Below are positions 20,235 to 33,322 of a DNA stretch of 64,000 nucleotides, piece after piece; position 1 is the first letter of the stretch, and the number at the start of each line of letters is the position of its first letter. Made by a program: the position numbers and the translations under genes. The DNA lies in NCBI RefSeq assembly GCF_002127325.2, contig NC_035437.2:166810263-166874262 (forward strand). Reading direction: 5' to 3'. The notes beneath the pieces were generated by a model. That model searched no databases and was not told where the DNA came from. It saw only the letters and a list, made by a program, of their open reading frames with translations. The DNA comes from Helianthus annuus. Taxonomy: Eukaryota > Streptophyta > Magnoliopsida > Asterales > Asteraceae.

Positions 20235-23200
20235 ATGGCGGATCCCAACGGAGAGAATAGCCATACTAATGAAGATGACTACGACAATACGCCAGTGCAT
20301 TTGACAGGCGCACAACTGAAGGCTCTGATTGACAATGCTGTTCAGGCAGCTCTTGATCGTCAATATACTGAGTCCCAAGGCAGAACCGTGTCAAAACCAC
20401 CCTCTAAACCAAAGACACACTCCAAACCACCCTCTCAACCCAAGAAAGATGACGACAAACACTCGTCCACTGAGAACAGCGTTCATCGCGATAGAGAATA
20501 TACTGATGTATCAAATGCTAAGGGTTGCACCTACAAATACTTTGTATCTTGTAAGCCCCGGGAATTTACAGGGGAGAAAGGTGTTGTGGATTGTATCACC
20601 TGGCTAGATGAGATGGACACTATTGTGGACATCAGCGGGTGTGCAGAGAGGGATGTGGTGAAGTATGTGTCCCAGTCATTTAAGGGCGAGGCCCTGGCAT
20701 GGTGGAGGGCGTTGGTGCAGGCATCTGGTAAGTCTGCTTTTTACAAGATGACATGGGAGGAATTTATTGCTCTCATTAAGGAAAACTACTGCCCTCAGCA
20801 TGAGGTGGAGAAGATCGAGGCTGACTTTGTGTCACTGGTGATGACGAACCTGGACTGCCAGGCATATTTGACGAGTTTCAATACAATGTCTCGTCTGGTC
20901 CCATACCTTGTGACCCCAGAACCTCGAAGAATTTCCCGTTTCATTGGGGGCTTGGAGCCCGCGATAAAGGCGAGTGTAAAGGCCTCTCGGCCGACGACCT
21001 TCAGGTCAGTTACTGACCTCTCCTTGTCTCTCACCTTAGACGCTGTCCGTCTGAGGACACTAAGGAGCAAGGAGGCTGAGAAGAGGAAACGTGAGGATGA
21101 TACCTCGCGGAGGTCAGGGAAAAAGCACCGTGGAAACGGTGATGGTAAAAAGGGGTCGGAGGCAAAGAAAGATGGGCAAGCTGGTGAAAGGCCCAACTGC
21201 AAAATCTGCAAGAAACCCCACTCTGGGAAATGTAGATTTGCATCGAACTCACAGTCGCAATCAAAGACTCCTTCCTGTGGACTATGCAAGTCCAAGGATC
21301 ATAAGACTGTGGAATGCAAAAAGATCAAGGATGCAACCTGCTATGGTTGTAACGAAAAGGGGCATATCAAGAGTAACTGCGCTAAGTATGCCAAGAAGGC
21401 GGAAGAGACCAAGAAGTCAAATGCGAGAGTTTTTCGCATGGATGCAAAGGAAGCGGTCCAGAACGACAACGTGCTTACAGGTACTTTTCTCGTAAATAAT
21501 ATATTTGCAAGAGTACTATTCGATTCTGGCGCTGATAAATCCTTTGTAGACCAGAAATTTTGCCAACTACTAAATATGCCTATCAAAACCCTTGATGCGA
21601 AATACGAAGTAGAGTTAGCAGACGGCACGATAGAAACCGTCTCCACTGTCTTAGAGGGATGTGAAATATCCATTAAGAACCATTCTTTTCCTCTATCTCT
21701 ACTTCCCTTCAAACTAGCGGGTTTCGACATAGTCCTAGGCATGGACTGGTTATCCCGTAATCAGGCACAAATCATTTGCGGCAAGAGGCATATAGTGCTA
21801 AAGACTCCGAGTGGTGAATCGCTTACCATTCGAGGAGATACGCAGTACGGATTGCCCGAAGACGTATCTATGCTGAAAGCTTCTAGGTGTTTGAACAGAG
21901 GCTGTGTAATGTACATGGCTCAGGTTATAATTGAAGAACCTAAGCCGAAAATAGAGGATCTTCCTGTCATTTCTGAATACCCCGAAGTTTTTCCCGAAGA
22001 ACTACCTGGTTTGCCACCAGATAGACAAGTGGAGTTCAGAATAGACATCATTCCTGGAGCGGCTCCGATAGCAAGAGCACCTTACAGATTAGCTCCGACG
22101 GAAATGAAAGAACTGAGGACCCAGTTGGATGAACTGCTGGCGAAAGGTTTTATCAGACCTAGTTCATCCCCCTGGGGAGCTCTTGTCCTGTTTGTAAAGA
22201 AGAAGGACGGATCAATGCGGTTGTGCATTGATTACCGTGAGCTGAACAAAGTTACCATAAAGAATAGATATCCTTTGCCACGGATCGATGATCTGTTCGA
22301 TCAGCTGCAAGGAGCAAGCTATTTCTCAAAGATCGACTTGAGGTCGGGCTATCATCAGCTAAGGTTCAGAGATGAGGATGTACATAAGACAGCATTTAGG
22401 ACTCGCTACGGTCATTACGAGTTCCTGGTGATGCCTTTTGGGCTCACAAATGCACCGGCTGCGTTCATGGATCTCATGAATCGCGTTTGCAAGCCGTATC
22501 TGGACAAATTTGTCATAGTCTTCATCGACGATATCCTTATATATTCCAAGAACCAAGCTGACCACGAGAAGCACCTCCGTTGTATTCTCGAATTATTACA
22601 GCGTGAGAAGCTCTACGCCAAATTCTCGAAATGTGAATTCTGGCTAAGAGAGGTTCAGTTTCTAGGTCACGTTGTAAGTGAGCGTGGTATCCAAGTGGAT
22701 CCCGCTAAGGTAGAGGCAGTCATGAACTGGCAAGAGCCAAAGACACCTACCGAAATTCGTAGTTTCCTGGGATTGGCAGGTTACTACAGGAGATTTATTG
22801 AGAATTTTTCGAGGATTGCTGCGCCCTTGACTTCCTTGACCAAGAAGAAAGAAAAGTACATTTGGGGCCCAAAGCAGCAAGAGTCCTTCGAAATACTGAA
22901 GCAAAAGCTAAGCAACGCACCTGTGCTGACATTACCAGAAGGTACAGATGAATTCGTAGTTTACTGCGATGCATCACACACGGGCATGGGGTGTGTGCTT
23001 ATGCAGAAGGGCAAGGTGATTGCCTATGGTTCAAGGCAATTAAAAGTGCACGAAAAGAATTACACCACCCATGATTTGGAGTTGGGTGCCGTTGTATTTG
23101 CACTGAAATTATGGAGGCATTACCTCTATGGTATTAAATTTATGATTTATTCTGATCACAAAAGCCTCCAGCACCTGTTCAACCAGAAGGAGTTGAACAT

Positions 23201-24782
23201 GAGGCAGCGCCGTTGGATGGAAACCTTGAATGACTATGATTGCGAAATCAGGTACCATCCCGGCAAAGCGAATGTGGTCGCTGATGCCTTAAGCAGGAAA
23301 GAAAGGGTAAAACCTATTCGAATCAATGCCAAGAGCATTGAAGTCAAGAACAATTTGATTGAGAGGATATTAGCTGCACAGCGAGAGGCTGTGTTGGAAG
23401 CTAATTATCCTAATGAAAAGCTGGGAGTAACTGAGGAGCAGTTGACTCTTAGCAAGGATGGAATCCTTAGATTGAACGGACGTATATGGGTTCCAATTTA
23501 TGGAGGACTACGAGATGTTATCCTCCAGGAAGCCCATAGTTCCAGATATTCAGTCCATCCTGGTGCGGACAAGATGTATCAAGATTTAAAGGCAAATTAT
23601 TGGTGGATAGGCTTGAAAAAGTCTGTAGCCGCCCATGTAGCAAAGTGCTTGACTTGTGCTCAAGTCAAAGCCGAGCACCAAAAGCCGTCTGGCTTGCTGC
23701 AACAGCCTGAACTTCCCGAGTGGAAGTGGGAATGCGTAACTATGGACTTCATAACCAAGTTACCCAAAACCAGGAAAGGAAACGATACAATATGGGTCAT
23801 AGTCGATAGGCTGACTAAATCAGCTCATTTTCTACCCATCAAGGAGACGTATAGCTCCGATATGTTAGCCCAACTTTATGTAGATAAGATTGTAGCCTTA
23901 CACGGCATACCTGTGTCTATTATCTCCGACAGGGATACTAGATACACGTCTCATTTCTGGAAAAGTTTCCAGCAATCTTTGGGCACGCGTTTAAACTTTA
24001 GTACGGCTTACCACCCACAGACGGACGGTCAAAGTGAGCGTACTATCCAAACGCTTGAAGACATGCTTCGTGCATGTGCGATCGATTTAGGTGGTAACTG
24101 GGATAAGAATCTACCCCTGATCGAATTCTCCTACAACAATAGCTACCACACCAGCATAAAGGCTGCGCCCTTCGAGGCATTATACGGTAGGAAATGTAGA
24201 TCGCCTGTTTGTTGGGCGGAAGTAGGAGAGGTCCAATTATCAGGACCAGAGATAGTTTTCCAGACGACGTACAAGATTGTCCAGATCCGGGAACGTCTCA
24301 AGGCTGCCCGCGATAGGCAGAAGAGCTACGCTGATCCAAAGCGTAAGGATTTTCACTTCGAAGTGGGTGAAAAGGTATTACTTAAGGTGTCACCCTGGAA
24401 GGGGGTGATGCGTTTCGGCAAGAAGGGCAAGCTGAGTCCGAGATACATAGGACCTTTTGAGGTCATTGAACGTATCGGATCAGTTGCCTATAAGTTGAAC
24501 TTGCCTGAAGAGCTCAATGGAATTCACAACGTGTTCCACATCTGCAATCTCAAAAAGTGCTTCGCCGATGAATCATTGGTGATTCCACACACAGATGTGC
24601 ATATAGATGAGAGCTTGAAGTTCATAGAAAAACCTTTGTCGATTGAGGATCGACAGGTGAAGAAACTTCGAAGAAAGCACGTACCGATTGTAAAGGTCAA
24701 ATGGGATGCTCGTAGAGGTCCCGAATATACGTGGGAAGTCGAAGACACAATGAAAGAAAAGTACCCCTATTTATTTGAGTAA
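20235..24782 (+). CDS. Gypsy gag-pol polyprotein, Tekay-type, complete
   Basis: 1515 codons without interruption. Gag covers about residues 1-400, with CCHC knuckle [14 protein letters not shown] near 369. Aspartic protease follows with LFDSGAD near 428. Reverse transcriptase has the catalytic FIDD at 763-766, preceded by [20 protein letters not shown] and [12 protein letters not shown]. RNase H contains [10 protein letters not shown] near 910. Integrase has an H/C zinc region and catalytic D1171, D1232 and E1268 (D-60-D-35-E). The C-terminus ends with a chromodomain-like segment, [18 protein letters not shown]. All key residues are present, so the protein is predicted to be active. Reverse transcriptase before integrase defines Gypsy. 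The ATG follows a splice-acceptor-like sequence, so expression from a spliced RNA is possible. Confidence 0.95.
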   Translation: MADPNGENSHTNEDDYDNTPVHLTGAQLKALIDNAVQAALDRQYTESQGRTVSKPPSKPKTHSKPPSQPKKDDDKHSSTENSVHRDREYTDVSNAKGCTYKYFVSCKPREFTGEKGVVDCITWLDEMDTIVDISGCAERDVVKYVSQSFKGEALAWWRALVQASGKSAFYKMTWEEFIALIKENYCPQHEVEKIEADFVSLVMTNLDCQAYLTSFNTMSRLVPYLVTPEPRRISRFIGGLEPAIKASVKASRPTTFRSVTDLSLSLTLDAVRLRTLRSKEAEKRKREDDTSRRSGKKHRGNGDGKKGSEAKKDGQAGERPNCKICKKPHSGKCRFASNSQSQSKTPSCGLCKSKDHKTVECKKIKDATCYGCNEKGHIKSNCAKYAKKAEETKKSNARVFRMDAKEAVQNDNVLTGTFLVNNIFARVLFDSGADKSFVDQKFCQLLNMPIKTLDAKYEVELADGTIETVSTVLEGCEISIKNHSFPLSLLPFKLAGFDIVLGMDWLSRNQAQIICGKRHIVLKTPSGESLTIRGDTQYGLPEDVSMLKASRCLNRGCVMYMAQVIIEEPKPKIEDLPVISEYPEVFPEELPGLPPDRQVEFRIDIIPGAAPIARAPYRLAPTEMKELRTQLDELLAKGFIRPSSSPWGALVLFVKKKDGSMRLCIDYRELNKVTIKNRYPLPRIDDLFDQLQGASYFSKIDLRSGYHQLRFRDEDVHKTAFRTRYGHYEFLVMPFGLTNAPAAFMDLMNRVCKPYLDKFVIVFIDDILIYSKNQADHEKHLRCILELLQREKLYAKFSKCEFWLREVQFLGHVVSERGIQVDPAKVEAVMNWQEPKTPTEIRSFLGLAGYYRRFIENFSRIAAPLTSLTKKKEKYIWGPKQQESFEILKQKLSNAPVLTLPEGTDEFVVYCDASHTGMGCVLMQKGKVIAYGSRQLKVHEKNYTTHDLELGAVVFALKLWRHYLYGIKFMIYSDHKSLQHLFNQKELNMRQRRWMETLNDYDCEIRYHPGKANVVADALSRKERVKPIRINAKSIEVKNNLIERILAAQREAVLEANYPNEKLGVTEEQLTLSKDGILRLNGRIWVPIYGGLRDVILQEAHSSRYSVHPGADKMYQDLKANYWWIGLKKSVAAHVAKCLTCAQVKAEHQKPSGLLQQPELPEWKWECVTMDFITKLPKTRKGNDTIWVIVDRLTKSAHFLPIKETYSSDMLAQLYVDKIVALHGIPVSIISDRDTRYTSHFWKSFQQSLGTRLNFSTAYHPQTDGQSERTIQTLEDMLRACAIDLGGNWDKNLPLIEFSYNNSYHTSIKAAPFEALYGRKCRSPVCWAEVGEVQLSGPEIVFQTTYKIVQIRERLKAARDRQKSYADPKRKDFHFEVGEKVLLKVSPWKGVMRFGKKGKLSPRYIGPFEVIERIGSVAYKLNLPEELNGIHNVFHICNLKKCFADESLVIPHTDVHIDESLKFIEKPLSIEDRQVKKLRRKHVPIVKVKWDARRGPEYTWEVEDTMKEKYPYLFE

Positions 24783-24802
24783 ATCTCGGGTCGAGATTTA
24801 TT

Positions 24803-24817
24803 TTAAGGGGGTGAGGA
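24803..24817 (+). other. Polypurine tract of element B
   Basis: TTTTAAGGGGGTGAGGA directly before the 3' LTR, the expected primer for plus-strand DNA synthesis. Confidence 0.8.
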
Positions 24818-27800
24818 TGTAACACCTCGAAATTTTGTGTCCAATGATGTGTTAACACGTGTCATTTGATTACACGTGGCATCTATCATAAATAAAGGAC
24901 TAATTTTGACAAACCTTGAAAGTATGTAAATTCGAGGGTTATAAATGTCAACAAGGGTAAATATACTGTATAGTAACCCTAAATAATGCTTGAACCTTCA
25001 AACGAATAAATCATAGATCGTACAGAAGCGAAACGCGAAAGAAAGTGAGAGATTACAAGCTACAGGGGTTAACCGTGTCAACATGTTTAATTATACCTCT
25101 GAATGACCCTTTGACGTTCCCAAGGCTTTGTAACGGTATTATACACTCACTAAAATATAATATATAAATTTCGCGAAGTTTCGTTATGAAACGAGAAAGT
25201 TACGATCGAATTCGTAGAAGAAGGGTTAAAAGCGTCAATAATGAAAGTTAAGTCTTTCTGAATAATTAATAAACTAACCGGGGATTTAATAACGCGGGTA
25301 AATAACACGAGGTCCTTAGTTGTAATTAACCGAGGGCCAAACCGCAAAGTTACCCCTTCAAACCCGAAAGGTCAGGTAAATCATTACGAAAGATTTCGTT
25401 ATTAATTACCCTATTCTGATAATCATTTCAAAAGATTTAAAATTTCTGGAAACCAAGCCTCTCGCGACCCGCGTTAAGTAATAGCCTAAGTGTAGGCGGG
25501 CCGCGAGCCTCCTGTTTTACGCGCCTGTTATTTGAATCCCAGGCGACCCGCATTAAACAAGCATGGAACTCCCATGCGGGCCGCGTAAAACGCCCAGATG
25601 CAGAAAGTTGTAACTACTTGCCTTTTGGAGCCTTTGAACGATCAAAACACTAATGAATGAGGCATGGGCACCCTACACTTGACCCATATCACTTAGGGAC
25701 ACCTGCCCATGATCCATGATCAAATGTAGACTGAGTTGTGATGATCTTAGGTGCTTTCTTTGGCTATAAATAACATACTTGTGAGCATATGTTCACCACA
25801 CCTCAAACACACATCTCTGATCATTCTAAGAGCTCCTAAGCATCCATCTCTGCTCTATAAGCAAGAAACAACTTCTGTAAGTCGTTCACAATCAATAGGG
25901 TCTTGCATTTCCATAGTTATAGCTTATAAACACAACCGTCGTAACTAACGGTTGTCATTACAATAACTTGCAAGTGGTTCAGTCTTATGACGAATCAAAA
26001 GTGGTTTTGAGTTGGTATTTATGTGGGTAATAAACCTCTAAAAGGGTTCCCCCTGATCACCACTCTAACTATGTCAAATATCGAGTCAAACGTGCACTTA
26101 AAAAGTCAACAGAAAGCTATTTTAGCGATTTACGCATAATCTGTAATGTACATACTAAGAAACCTGTTTTGACACTCATAAAATATGATATTAAGTATAT
26201 AAACTTGTTTGCGCTCGTTTGAATCGATCATTTGCTATATTGAACCGGTTCGGAGCCGAATGTCGCAAAAGTTTGACTTTTGCATTGACTTCAGTTCTGA
26301 CCCATTTTAGTGAGGTATAGACATACCTTAGGACTCTCTTAGGACCAGGTTACATGATGGTATAAACCTCTGTGATCGGTTCATGAGTTATCCGAGTCTT
26401 TTACGTGTTTCCGTTAATCGCCTAAAAGTTGACCGTAACGCCATTTTGAAAATAAAACGAGTATTTCGGACACGTGAACGGACCATAACCTTGCTTATTA
26501 AATTATAAGCATGTCCTTAAAGTTTCACGTCAATCCGAGGTCTAGAATGAGAGTTATGCTAATTAGCGTAATTTAAATAAACTTTTGTAATAAACGGCGC
26601 AATTAGCATAACGCCCATCTAAACCAAGATTTCGTCACCAAAACTTTTACCCACTGTTATAAATTAATATTTTGGGAATTTTAAAGATTTTTAATAATTT
26701 TTACCTCGCTCATAACCTGCGGTTATGGCTACGGTTCGGTAAATATCGAATATGCCCTTTTCGGCCAAAACATGAGTTCTACAAGGTCTTTTGACCCGAT
26801 TCCAGTTGCTACTGGTTCCAAATAATAAATAAAGTATTTTAAGCTTTATAAGCTGTTTGGGAAACTGAGATTTCCTGTAGAACTCGAAAAAGCCCTTTAA
26901 AAGTCTTTAAAATGACCGAAAAACCCCTACGGGGCGTAATATTAACTTAAACTCGTTACGGGCGTCACGGAAGGTATCCTACTGATACCACAACCTCTTT
27001 AAGGCATATTGACTTAGGAAATAAGCGTAGGACTCTCATGGTTAACCGTTTCGCCTCTTGCGCGCACGGTCCGGCTTATGAAACTAGTTTTCATAAATTA
27101 GCCGATACGGGTCAAATTATATTATTTGAACCCCAAAATCCAGAGTGTGAACCTTGAACCCATATAAAACAAGTCTCTGAACTTGTGTGGGGCAGAATCA
27201 CATTCCATTCTCGGTTTTCGCCTTTTCGCGCGATTAAACCATATTTATGTTCCGGAACCAACCGGTCTAGGCTACGGCCAATATAAAGACCCGTTAGGAT
27301 TCTAAGAGGTTAATTAGAACCTTCGTTCCAGATTAGGAGCCCCGGTAAAAGCTATCGGCGATTTAATCGAACTAAGGATATATACTTGCAAAGGTAAATA
27401 CTTTAACTTATTTCCCCTATATGGGCTTGGGTTACGGTATATTAATACCGCTTGATTGAGCATTATATTTTTCCATCGCTTAGGTGGTTAATTAAATAAT
27501 ATGATCGGCTCATTTAAACAGTTTTGTTTCTTAAAAGCCTTTGGGGGGTTTAATGACCGTTGTCTCGGATATCCTTGGCATCATTTTACGAAATGGCCAC
27601 GACCATCGACATCCCAGTGTAGGCGTACACCCGGTATACATTGTCGACATTAGATTAAAAGACGTAGCCGTTGGTTTTTATACTACGGTTTTACGCAATG
27701 TGGTGTGTCTATAAATCTTTAACCCGGCACGACCCGGGCTACTGAACGCAATAAAAGAACATGTAAAACGTTCACAAGATTTTAATAATTTTCCCAAGTT

Positions 27801-28208
27801 ATAAAAGAGTTTGTGCCTTGTGCATTCAAATCAATTTTAATAAACATTTTCAAATGTGTCAGTTGAACGTATTTACCAGTGTAAACTGACGTATTTTTCC
27901 CCAAAAGATTAAGTGCAGGTACTATACGAAATTGGCTGGTATTAGCTTCCTAAGCATCACGAATAGTCTCGCGAACTCGATGCCATATCTGAATGAACAA
28001 TATTTTATTATTATTTTGATCCGCTGTGGATATATTCGACTTCTGTAATACATTTGATATTACCACCAGAGGTTGAAGTATATATTTATCTTTAAGCTTC
28101 CGCTGTGCATTTATATAATTGTGTGGTTTGACTATATTGTTGCCAACATCGTCACGGTAATCCCCCACCGGGCCCACCGGTGAGACACGTGGAAATCGGG
28201 GTGTGACA
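24818..28208 (+). repeat. 3' LTR of element B
   Basis: 3391 bp, about 99.5 percent identical to the 5' LTR by eye, with a CG insertion near 27477. The TATA box is conserved at about 25765. Confidence 0.95.
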
Positions 28209-28213
28209 CTGGC

Positions 28214-29562
28214 CCAATCAACATCAGAGTAGCCAACTAATTTGGTAGTGATCGGTTTGGAAAAAATTAAGCCGAAAGCGATCGTCCCCTTAACATATCG
28301 CAATATGCGCTTAACCGACCGAAAGTGAGAGATGGTAGGAGACTGCAGATGTTGACTTGCCTGATTGACAGCATAAGAAAGATCCGGACGAGTTATGGTG
28401 AGATATTGTAGAGCACCAACTAAGGACCAGTAAAGCGTGGGATCATGAAAAGGATCACCTTTACTGTGAAAGGTGTCAACAGTAGAAAGAGGGGTGTCAA
28501 CCGGCTTGGAATCTATTAAACCTGCATGAGCTAGAATATCATGGGCATATTTCGCTTAACTTAGGAAAATACCTGTGTCAGAATATGTGACTTCAAGCCC
28601 TAGAAAATATCCCAATACACCCAGATCTTTTTTAACTGAAAACTCTTTGTGCAATCTAGTAATGAACGACTGAACAAGCTAAGGATCACTGCCAGTGACG
28701 ATGATATCATCCACATAAACTAAAAGATAGACAACAAAGGCGCCTTTTTTGTAGACGAATAAACAAGTATCGGCCTTGCTGCAGAGAAAAACATTGTTGA
28801 GTAAGAAATTACTCAGTCGCTGAAACCAGGCATGAAACCTTGAGCAACAAGAACAGTAGATGCCTTCACAACGAGACTGAAAGTATGCGAGAAATCAATA
28901 CCGAGAACCTGAGTGAAACCTTGAGCAACAAGAAGAGCCTTGTATCGATCTATAGAACCATCTGCTTTGTATTTGGTACGATAAACCCATTTCGAGCCAA
29001 CAATATTTGCATCCTGTGAACGAGGAACTAGAACCCAAGTATTATTTTGTTGTAGAGCATGAAGCTCTTCCTCCATAGCTTTTACCCACTTAGAATGTTT
29101 CGCCGCAGATTTGTAACCACGAGGATCCTGTGTTGCAAGTAAAGCATAATGTAAAGGACCTGAAAACAAACACAGATTAGCATAATATTTGGGTTTGTAA
29201 ATTCCATTTTTTGATCGAGTCCTCATAGGATGAGTAGGTATCGGCTCAACAGATGAACCGTCCTCAGGGTTTGGGTTAGTGTTCGGATGACGGCCGAGGA
29301 TACTGGTAGAGGATTGAGGAGCCGGTATATTATGAGGCGCAGAATGAAAGTTGGAAGATTGGGCCGAAGAAGGTAAGGGGTGCGGGTTGGGCTGAGGAGA
29401 TGTGGGCGGTGATGGAGTAGAGTGGGCCGAAAGGGTTTCTGGGTGAGTGTGGGCTGAAGTGTTGGTGGGATGGTTTGGGCCGAAGTTGGGGAATGGAAAA
29501 TGGGTTGGGTGGAGCACATAGGACATAGGGGGTGGTTGGGTGTTGATGGTTAGTGGGAACAA
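28214..29562 (-). pseudogene. Copia A reverse transcriptase and RNase H N-terminal part, broken
   Basis: Minus-strand remnants include KWVKAMEEELHALQQNNTWV, GSKWVYRTKYKADGSIDRYK and FSLVVKAST. The text then jumps to an out-of-place VAQGF copy near 28830, so most of the palm between that point and LSNFLL is missing. The catalytic YVDD is still readable near 28705-28720 (YVDDIIVTGSD). Further on, RYVKGTIAFGL and YSDVDWA mark the RNase H start, cut by element B. Stops occur, for example near 28555 and 28680. The left boundary is B's target duplication. Confidence 0.82.
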
Positions 29563-30507
29563 TAGGTTTGGGAAGGAATGGTGGGTTGGGTAAGGGTTTG
29601 CAAAGTTTCATCAAAGTTTGAGAAGACTAATTTGGTCGTATCAACAGGCGAAACATTAGCACTGAAAGGAAAATTATCCTCATCGAATTGTGCATGATGA
29701 GTAGTGTAAACTCGTTGAGTAGTATAATCCAAGCACCGATAACCCTTATATTCAGTATCGTAGCCAATAAAGATGCATTCAGCACTGCGAGGTGAGAGTT
29801 TGTGCTTGGCATAATCCCGTAAGTAGGGAAAGACACGGCAACCAAAAACGCGAAGGTTGGAGTACGTTGGACAACGGCCATATAAGACTTCATATGGAGA
29901 TTTGAAATTGATTACCGAGGAAGGTAGATGACTGATGATGAAGGTGGCGGATGCAAAAGCATCTGACCACAGGGTGGCGGGAGCATGAGAGTTAAAAAGT
30001 ATAGCAAGACCTGTTTCGGTTATGTGTCGATGTTTTCGTTCAGCACGACCATTTTGTTTATGGGTGTGAGGACAAGACATTTGATGATGAATGCCTTGTT
30101 CATGGAAAAATTTTTGCACATGATTGTTAGTAAACTCAGTTCCACCATCACTTTGAAACACCTTAATTTTACATGATAATTGATTTTGAACAAACGGCGC
30201 AAAAATTAACGATGTTTCATAAAAAATCTGATGTGTGCTTAAGTGGATAAAACCATGTAAAGCGAGAGTGATCATCAACGAAAATGGCATAAAATCGATA
30301 ACCACTAGATGAGGTAACAGGCGATGGACCCCATAAATCACAATGCACTAAATCTAAAGCACACATAGATCGTTTAGAGTTTAAAGTAAATGGCACACGA
30401 TGAGATTTAGACAATTGACAAGAAGAGCAAACATTAGGTTTTGGCAATGATGAAGTAACAAACAAAAAACCATGTTTATGAAGTCTAGAAATAATATCAA
30501 AAGACAT
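29550..30507 (-). pseudogene. Copia A integrase
   Basis: Two overlapping minus-strand frames cover the integrase. The zinc region is CSSCQLSKSHRVPF, the first catalytic aspartate is in LVHCDLWGP, the second in VFQSDGGTEF, and the glutamate in NGRAERKHRH. A frameshift near 30230-30340 separates the two frames. The tail resembles the usual Copia integrase end (CRVFPYLRDYAKHKL, SAECIFIGY), and a proline- and serine-rich linker leads into reverse transcriptase. Confidence 0.85.
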
Positions 30508-31200
30508 GTGTCCAAGGCGGTCATGCCACTTTTCATAGGAGGCTTTTAGATGAGGAGTCGAGTAGGAAGCAATGAAGGCATGATTTCCTTCTCGAAGAAC
30601 ATAGAGACCATTTCACATGTGCCCTTGGCTAGGATCGCCTTGGTTTTTCGATCCTGAATATGAAAAAAAAATTATTAGAAAATAAAACATCGACAGGAGA
30701 ATCATGTGTAAGTTTGCTGATGGATAAAAGGCGCTTAGTGAGATGTGGTGCAACGAGAACATTTTTTAAATGAATATTATTTGAAAGTGATTTTGTACCA
30801 ATATTCGTTACTTGTAATGTATGACCATTACCAAAACGAACAAAATCATGACCCAATAAAGCTGAAGATTCATCAAGATCCTCAACAAAGGGAGTCATGT
30901 GGGCAGACGTACCTGTATCACCAGTCCAGTAAGGATGGTCCTCGTCAGTGACATGGCACTGATCATGGAAAGCATGTGCTAGATTAGCATCAATGGTGGG
31001 GGCAGCTTGTTTGGCAAAGCTTGCAAGATTTGGGCACGTATTAGCATAGTGACCATTAGTTCTACAAAGTTGACAATGAGGTGGTCTACGAGATCGACCA
31101 CGACCTGCACCAAGACCATGGCCATGACCACGATTAGAATTAGAGGAACTAGAGGTGGAACGAGAAGAATTACCAGAACGCGATTGTTGGGCTGCAAAGG
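30508..31200 (-). pseudogene. Copia A zinc knuckle and protease
   Basis: The minus strand encodes a degenerate CCHC region (CRTNGHYANTC), then the aspartic protease with DTGTSAHMTP at about 30895-30920, DLDESSALLGHDFVRFGNGH, and the HLTKRLLSISKLTHDS segment that precedes the GAG-pre-integrase zinc domain. A stop near 30629 and further stops downstream interrupt it. Position and order agree with the rest of Copia A. Confidence 0.75.
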
Positions 31201-31263
31201 CAACTGTGGGCGGTTACTGTCCATGCAGCGACTGCATGAAAGTTTCTTGATTCTTAGTCTTTG

Positions 31264-31809
31264 CTAGGAGTTCGCGAAAAGAGGCGATTCCGAGAGCACA
31301 ATGGGTCGTGGAGTAATGCTTATAGGCCGAACCAAGTCCACAAAGAAACCAATGACACTTGTCCGTTTCAGAAACTGGATGACCAATGGCTGCGAGTTGG
31401 TCGCAAATAGTCTTGAATTTGCGACCAAAATCTGCAACCGTGGAGGAACCCTTCTACAAGATTTGGCGCTTTCCAAGGCTAACCAGATTTGGCGCGCCGT
31501 GGACAGCCCGATGACTTCAGACATGGCTTCTTCCGACAAAGAGGATTGGATAAGAAGGCATACGGTTTTATCATCTGATATCTAGGATAGATAATCAGGA
31601 TTGGAAGAAGGTTTATCATTGATTTGAATGGTTTTGGCTGGGGTGGGATCGGAACCGTCGATATGGCCGGTTAAATTTTGTAGGGATAACAGAAGGGTGA
31701 TTTGTTGGCTCCAAGCTAGATAGTTGGAGGAGGTGAGTTTGTGGGGAATGAAGTGAAGAAGGGAGTGGAGATTGGTTATGGTGGTGGTCAATGAAGAGGG
31801 TGAAGCCAT
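31264..31809 (-). pseudogene. Copia A gag
   Basis: The ATG at 31809 opens with MASPSSLTTTITNLHSLLHF and NYLAWSQQITLLLSLQNLTG, a typical short Copia gag start. A TAG follows DYLS at 31582. The next piece reads AMSEVIGLSTARQIWLALES and then loses the family register by frameshift. It probably made particle capsids originally. It is now broken by at least one stop and one frameshift. Confidence 0.75.
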
Positions 31810-31872
31810 AGCGGCGGCGACGGTAGCTAGGGTAAGAAAGGGAAGATCGAAAGAGGAAGGAAGAGAGGTAGG

Positions 31873-33124
31873 TGACGGGTGGTCCGTAGGACAACCCTTA
31901 AGTGCCTTAAAAAGATTAAAATCCCATGCTTTACACGTTTAATTGTTTGAACTTGGTAACTACTAGTTGTTTGGACGTGCAGGTGCAAATAGAGCTTAAA
32001 AGGGAAGTGATTTGGAGCATCAATGAAAAAAATCAATTTTTGGAATTGAAGAATTAAGAGGATAGCATGATAGAGGGCGAAATTACGAGAACGTAGGCGA
32101 AAACGGTGAAGAAAACGGAGTTGAAACCAAAAAGTTATGCTGAAAACAAGTTTTCATGCTGAAGCCTGCCGTAAGCCGTAGCTTACGGCGCCGACTGGCA
32201 CTTTTTGTCACCGTATGACAGTTTAAAGCCACCGTAAGCCATTCCAAGCCACCGTAAGCTACGGTGGCCACCGTAGCTTACGACGCTGACCTACGTAAAT
32301 GTGTAACTTCCACCTTTTAATGCGGATTTATGATGCCCTTTCACCTCTAATCAATCCCATTTGGTTACACAACAATTGGAGACGAATTTTGGGTGTTCTT
32401 GAGAGCTTGAAACAATTTTCTAAACATCTTGTTAGTGTTTTTAATTCCTATGAACATTGATATGTATGTGATGATGATTGTCCAAGTCATGAGTGTCTAA
32501 ACTTATGGTGATCATCTTTGGTTGAAGGTTATGTAAGACTTTGTGCTTGAATTCCTTATTTCTAGAATAACAAACTTTGTCTTTATGATTTATTAGTTAT
32601 GGTGTGTGTTTGATTGTTTGTAAATTGTTGATTCTTATGTTAATCTAGTTTGAAACCATACGTTCTTGGTGCCGTTGGCAATCGAGATATCATGGGTAGA
32701 ATTAGGATTGGGTAAGGGTTAATTGGTCATCGGGTAACAACCTCACGTTCTAGGAATCTGAGTACTTAGTTCCCTTTCATCACTGCAATTAAACACACAT
32801 GAACTATGTCTATGTAGTTCTTTCTAGTGGAATGATAGCATAAATGTCGAAGCAAACCGGAAACTAAAGATGGTCACGCGTCTCTAATTCGTTTACAACC
32901 AAAACACTTCCATTTTGCAATTAGATTAGTAGTCTTAGTTTTAAAAATCAACCAATCAAACCCACTCTTGAATTTATATTATTTGCAATTAGATTAATTT
33001 AGTCAAGTTAGATATACACTTAGATAACACATATTCCACAAACTCCCTGTGTTCGATACCCACTTACCACTAGCTACTTAGTTGTAATTGGATTAAATTT
33101 GATTGTGACCACGACATCACGTCA
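31873..33124 (+). repeat. 5' LTR of element C
   Basis: 1252 bp. It contains inverted CCGTAAGC/GCTTACGG words at 32167-32281 and a 28-bp palindrome centred between 32267 and 32268. It lacks the 12-bp hairpin extension present in the 3' LTR. Confidence 0.93.
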
Positions 33125-33129
33125 AATTT

Positions 33130-33147
33130 TGGCGCCGTTGCCGGGGA
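33130..33147 (+). other. Primer binding site of element C
   Basis: TGGCGCCGTTGCCGGGGA, the non-Met primer site found in Athila/Tat-type Gypsy elements. Confidence 0.9.
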
Positions 33148-33322
33148 GTAGTGCGCAACGTGTGTTATTTTTTTTTCTTTTTAAGTTTGTTATTTTTCTG
33201 GTTTACGCTGGGTGTGTTAGTGTGCAGGTATTGACAGGTGCATGCGTACTAGGAGCTCCCACAAGCTATCACCATTGGCATTTGATCCGGAAATTGAGCG
33301 AACATTAAGGGGATTAAAAAAA

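Larger units (their letters stand above)
14376..28208 (+). mobile_element. Gypsy element B: Tekay-type chromovirus with intact gag-pol
   Basis: A 13.8 kb plus-strand Ty3/Gypsy element with 3.39 kb LTRs (14376-17764 and 24818-28208), TGTAACACC...GTGTGACA termini and the duplication CTGGC (14371-14375 and 28209-28213). It holds a Met-type primer site, an extra ORF with one stop, tandem repeats, a complete 1515-codon gag-pol ending in a chromodomain-like tail, and an AAGGGGGTGAG polypurine tract. I noticed about 17 substitutions and one 2-bp indel between the LTRs, roughly 0.5 percent. It may still be mobile if the stop in the extra ORF does not matter. Confidence 0.93.

Noticed and set aside
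20795..21295. 166-residue minus-strand frame
   Set aside because: It is antisense to the intact gag of element B and has no support of its own.
33129..33147. Possible tRNA-derived sequence TGGCGCCGTTGCC
   Set aside because: It is the primer binding site of element C, adjacent to its LTR, not a tRNA gene.
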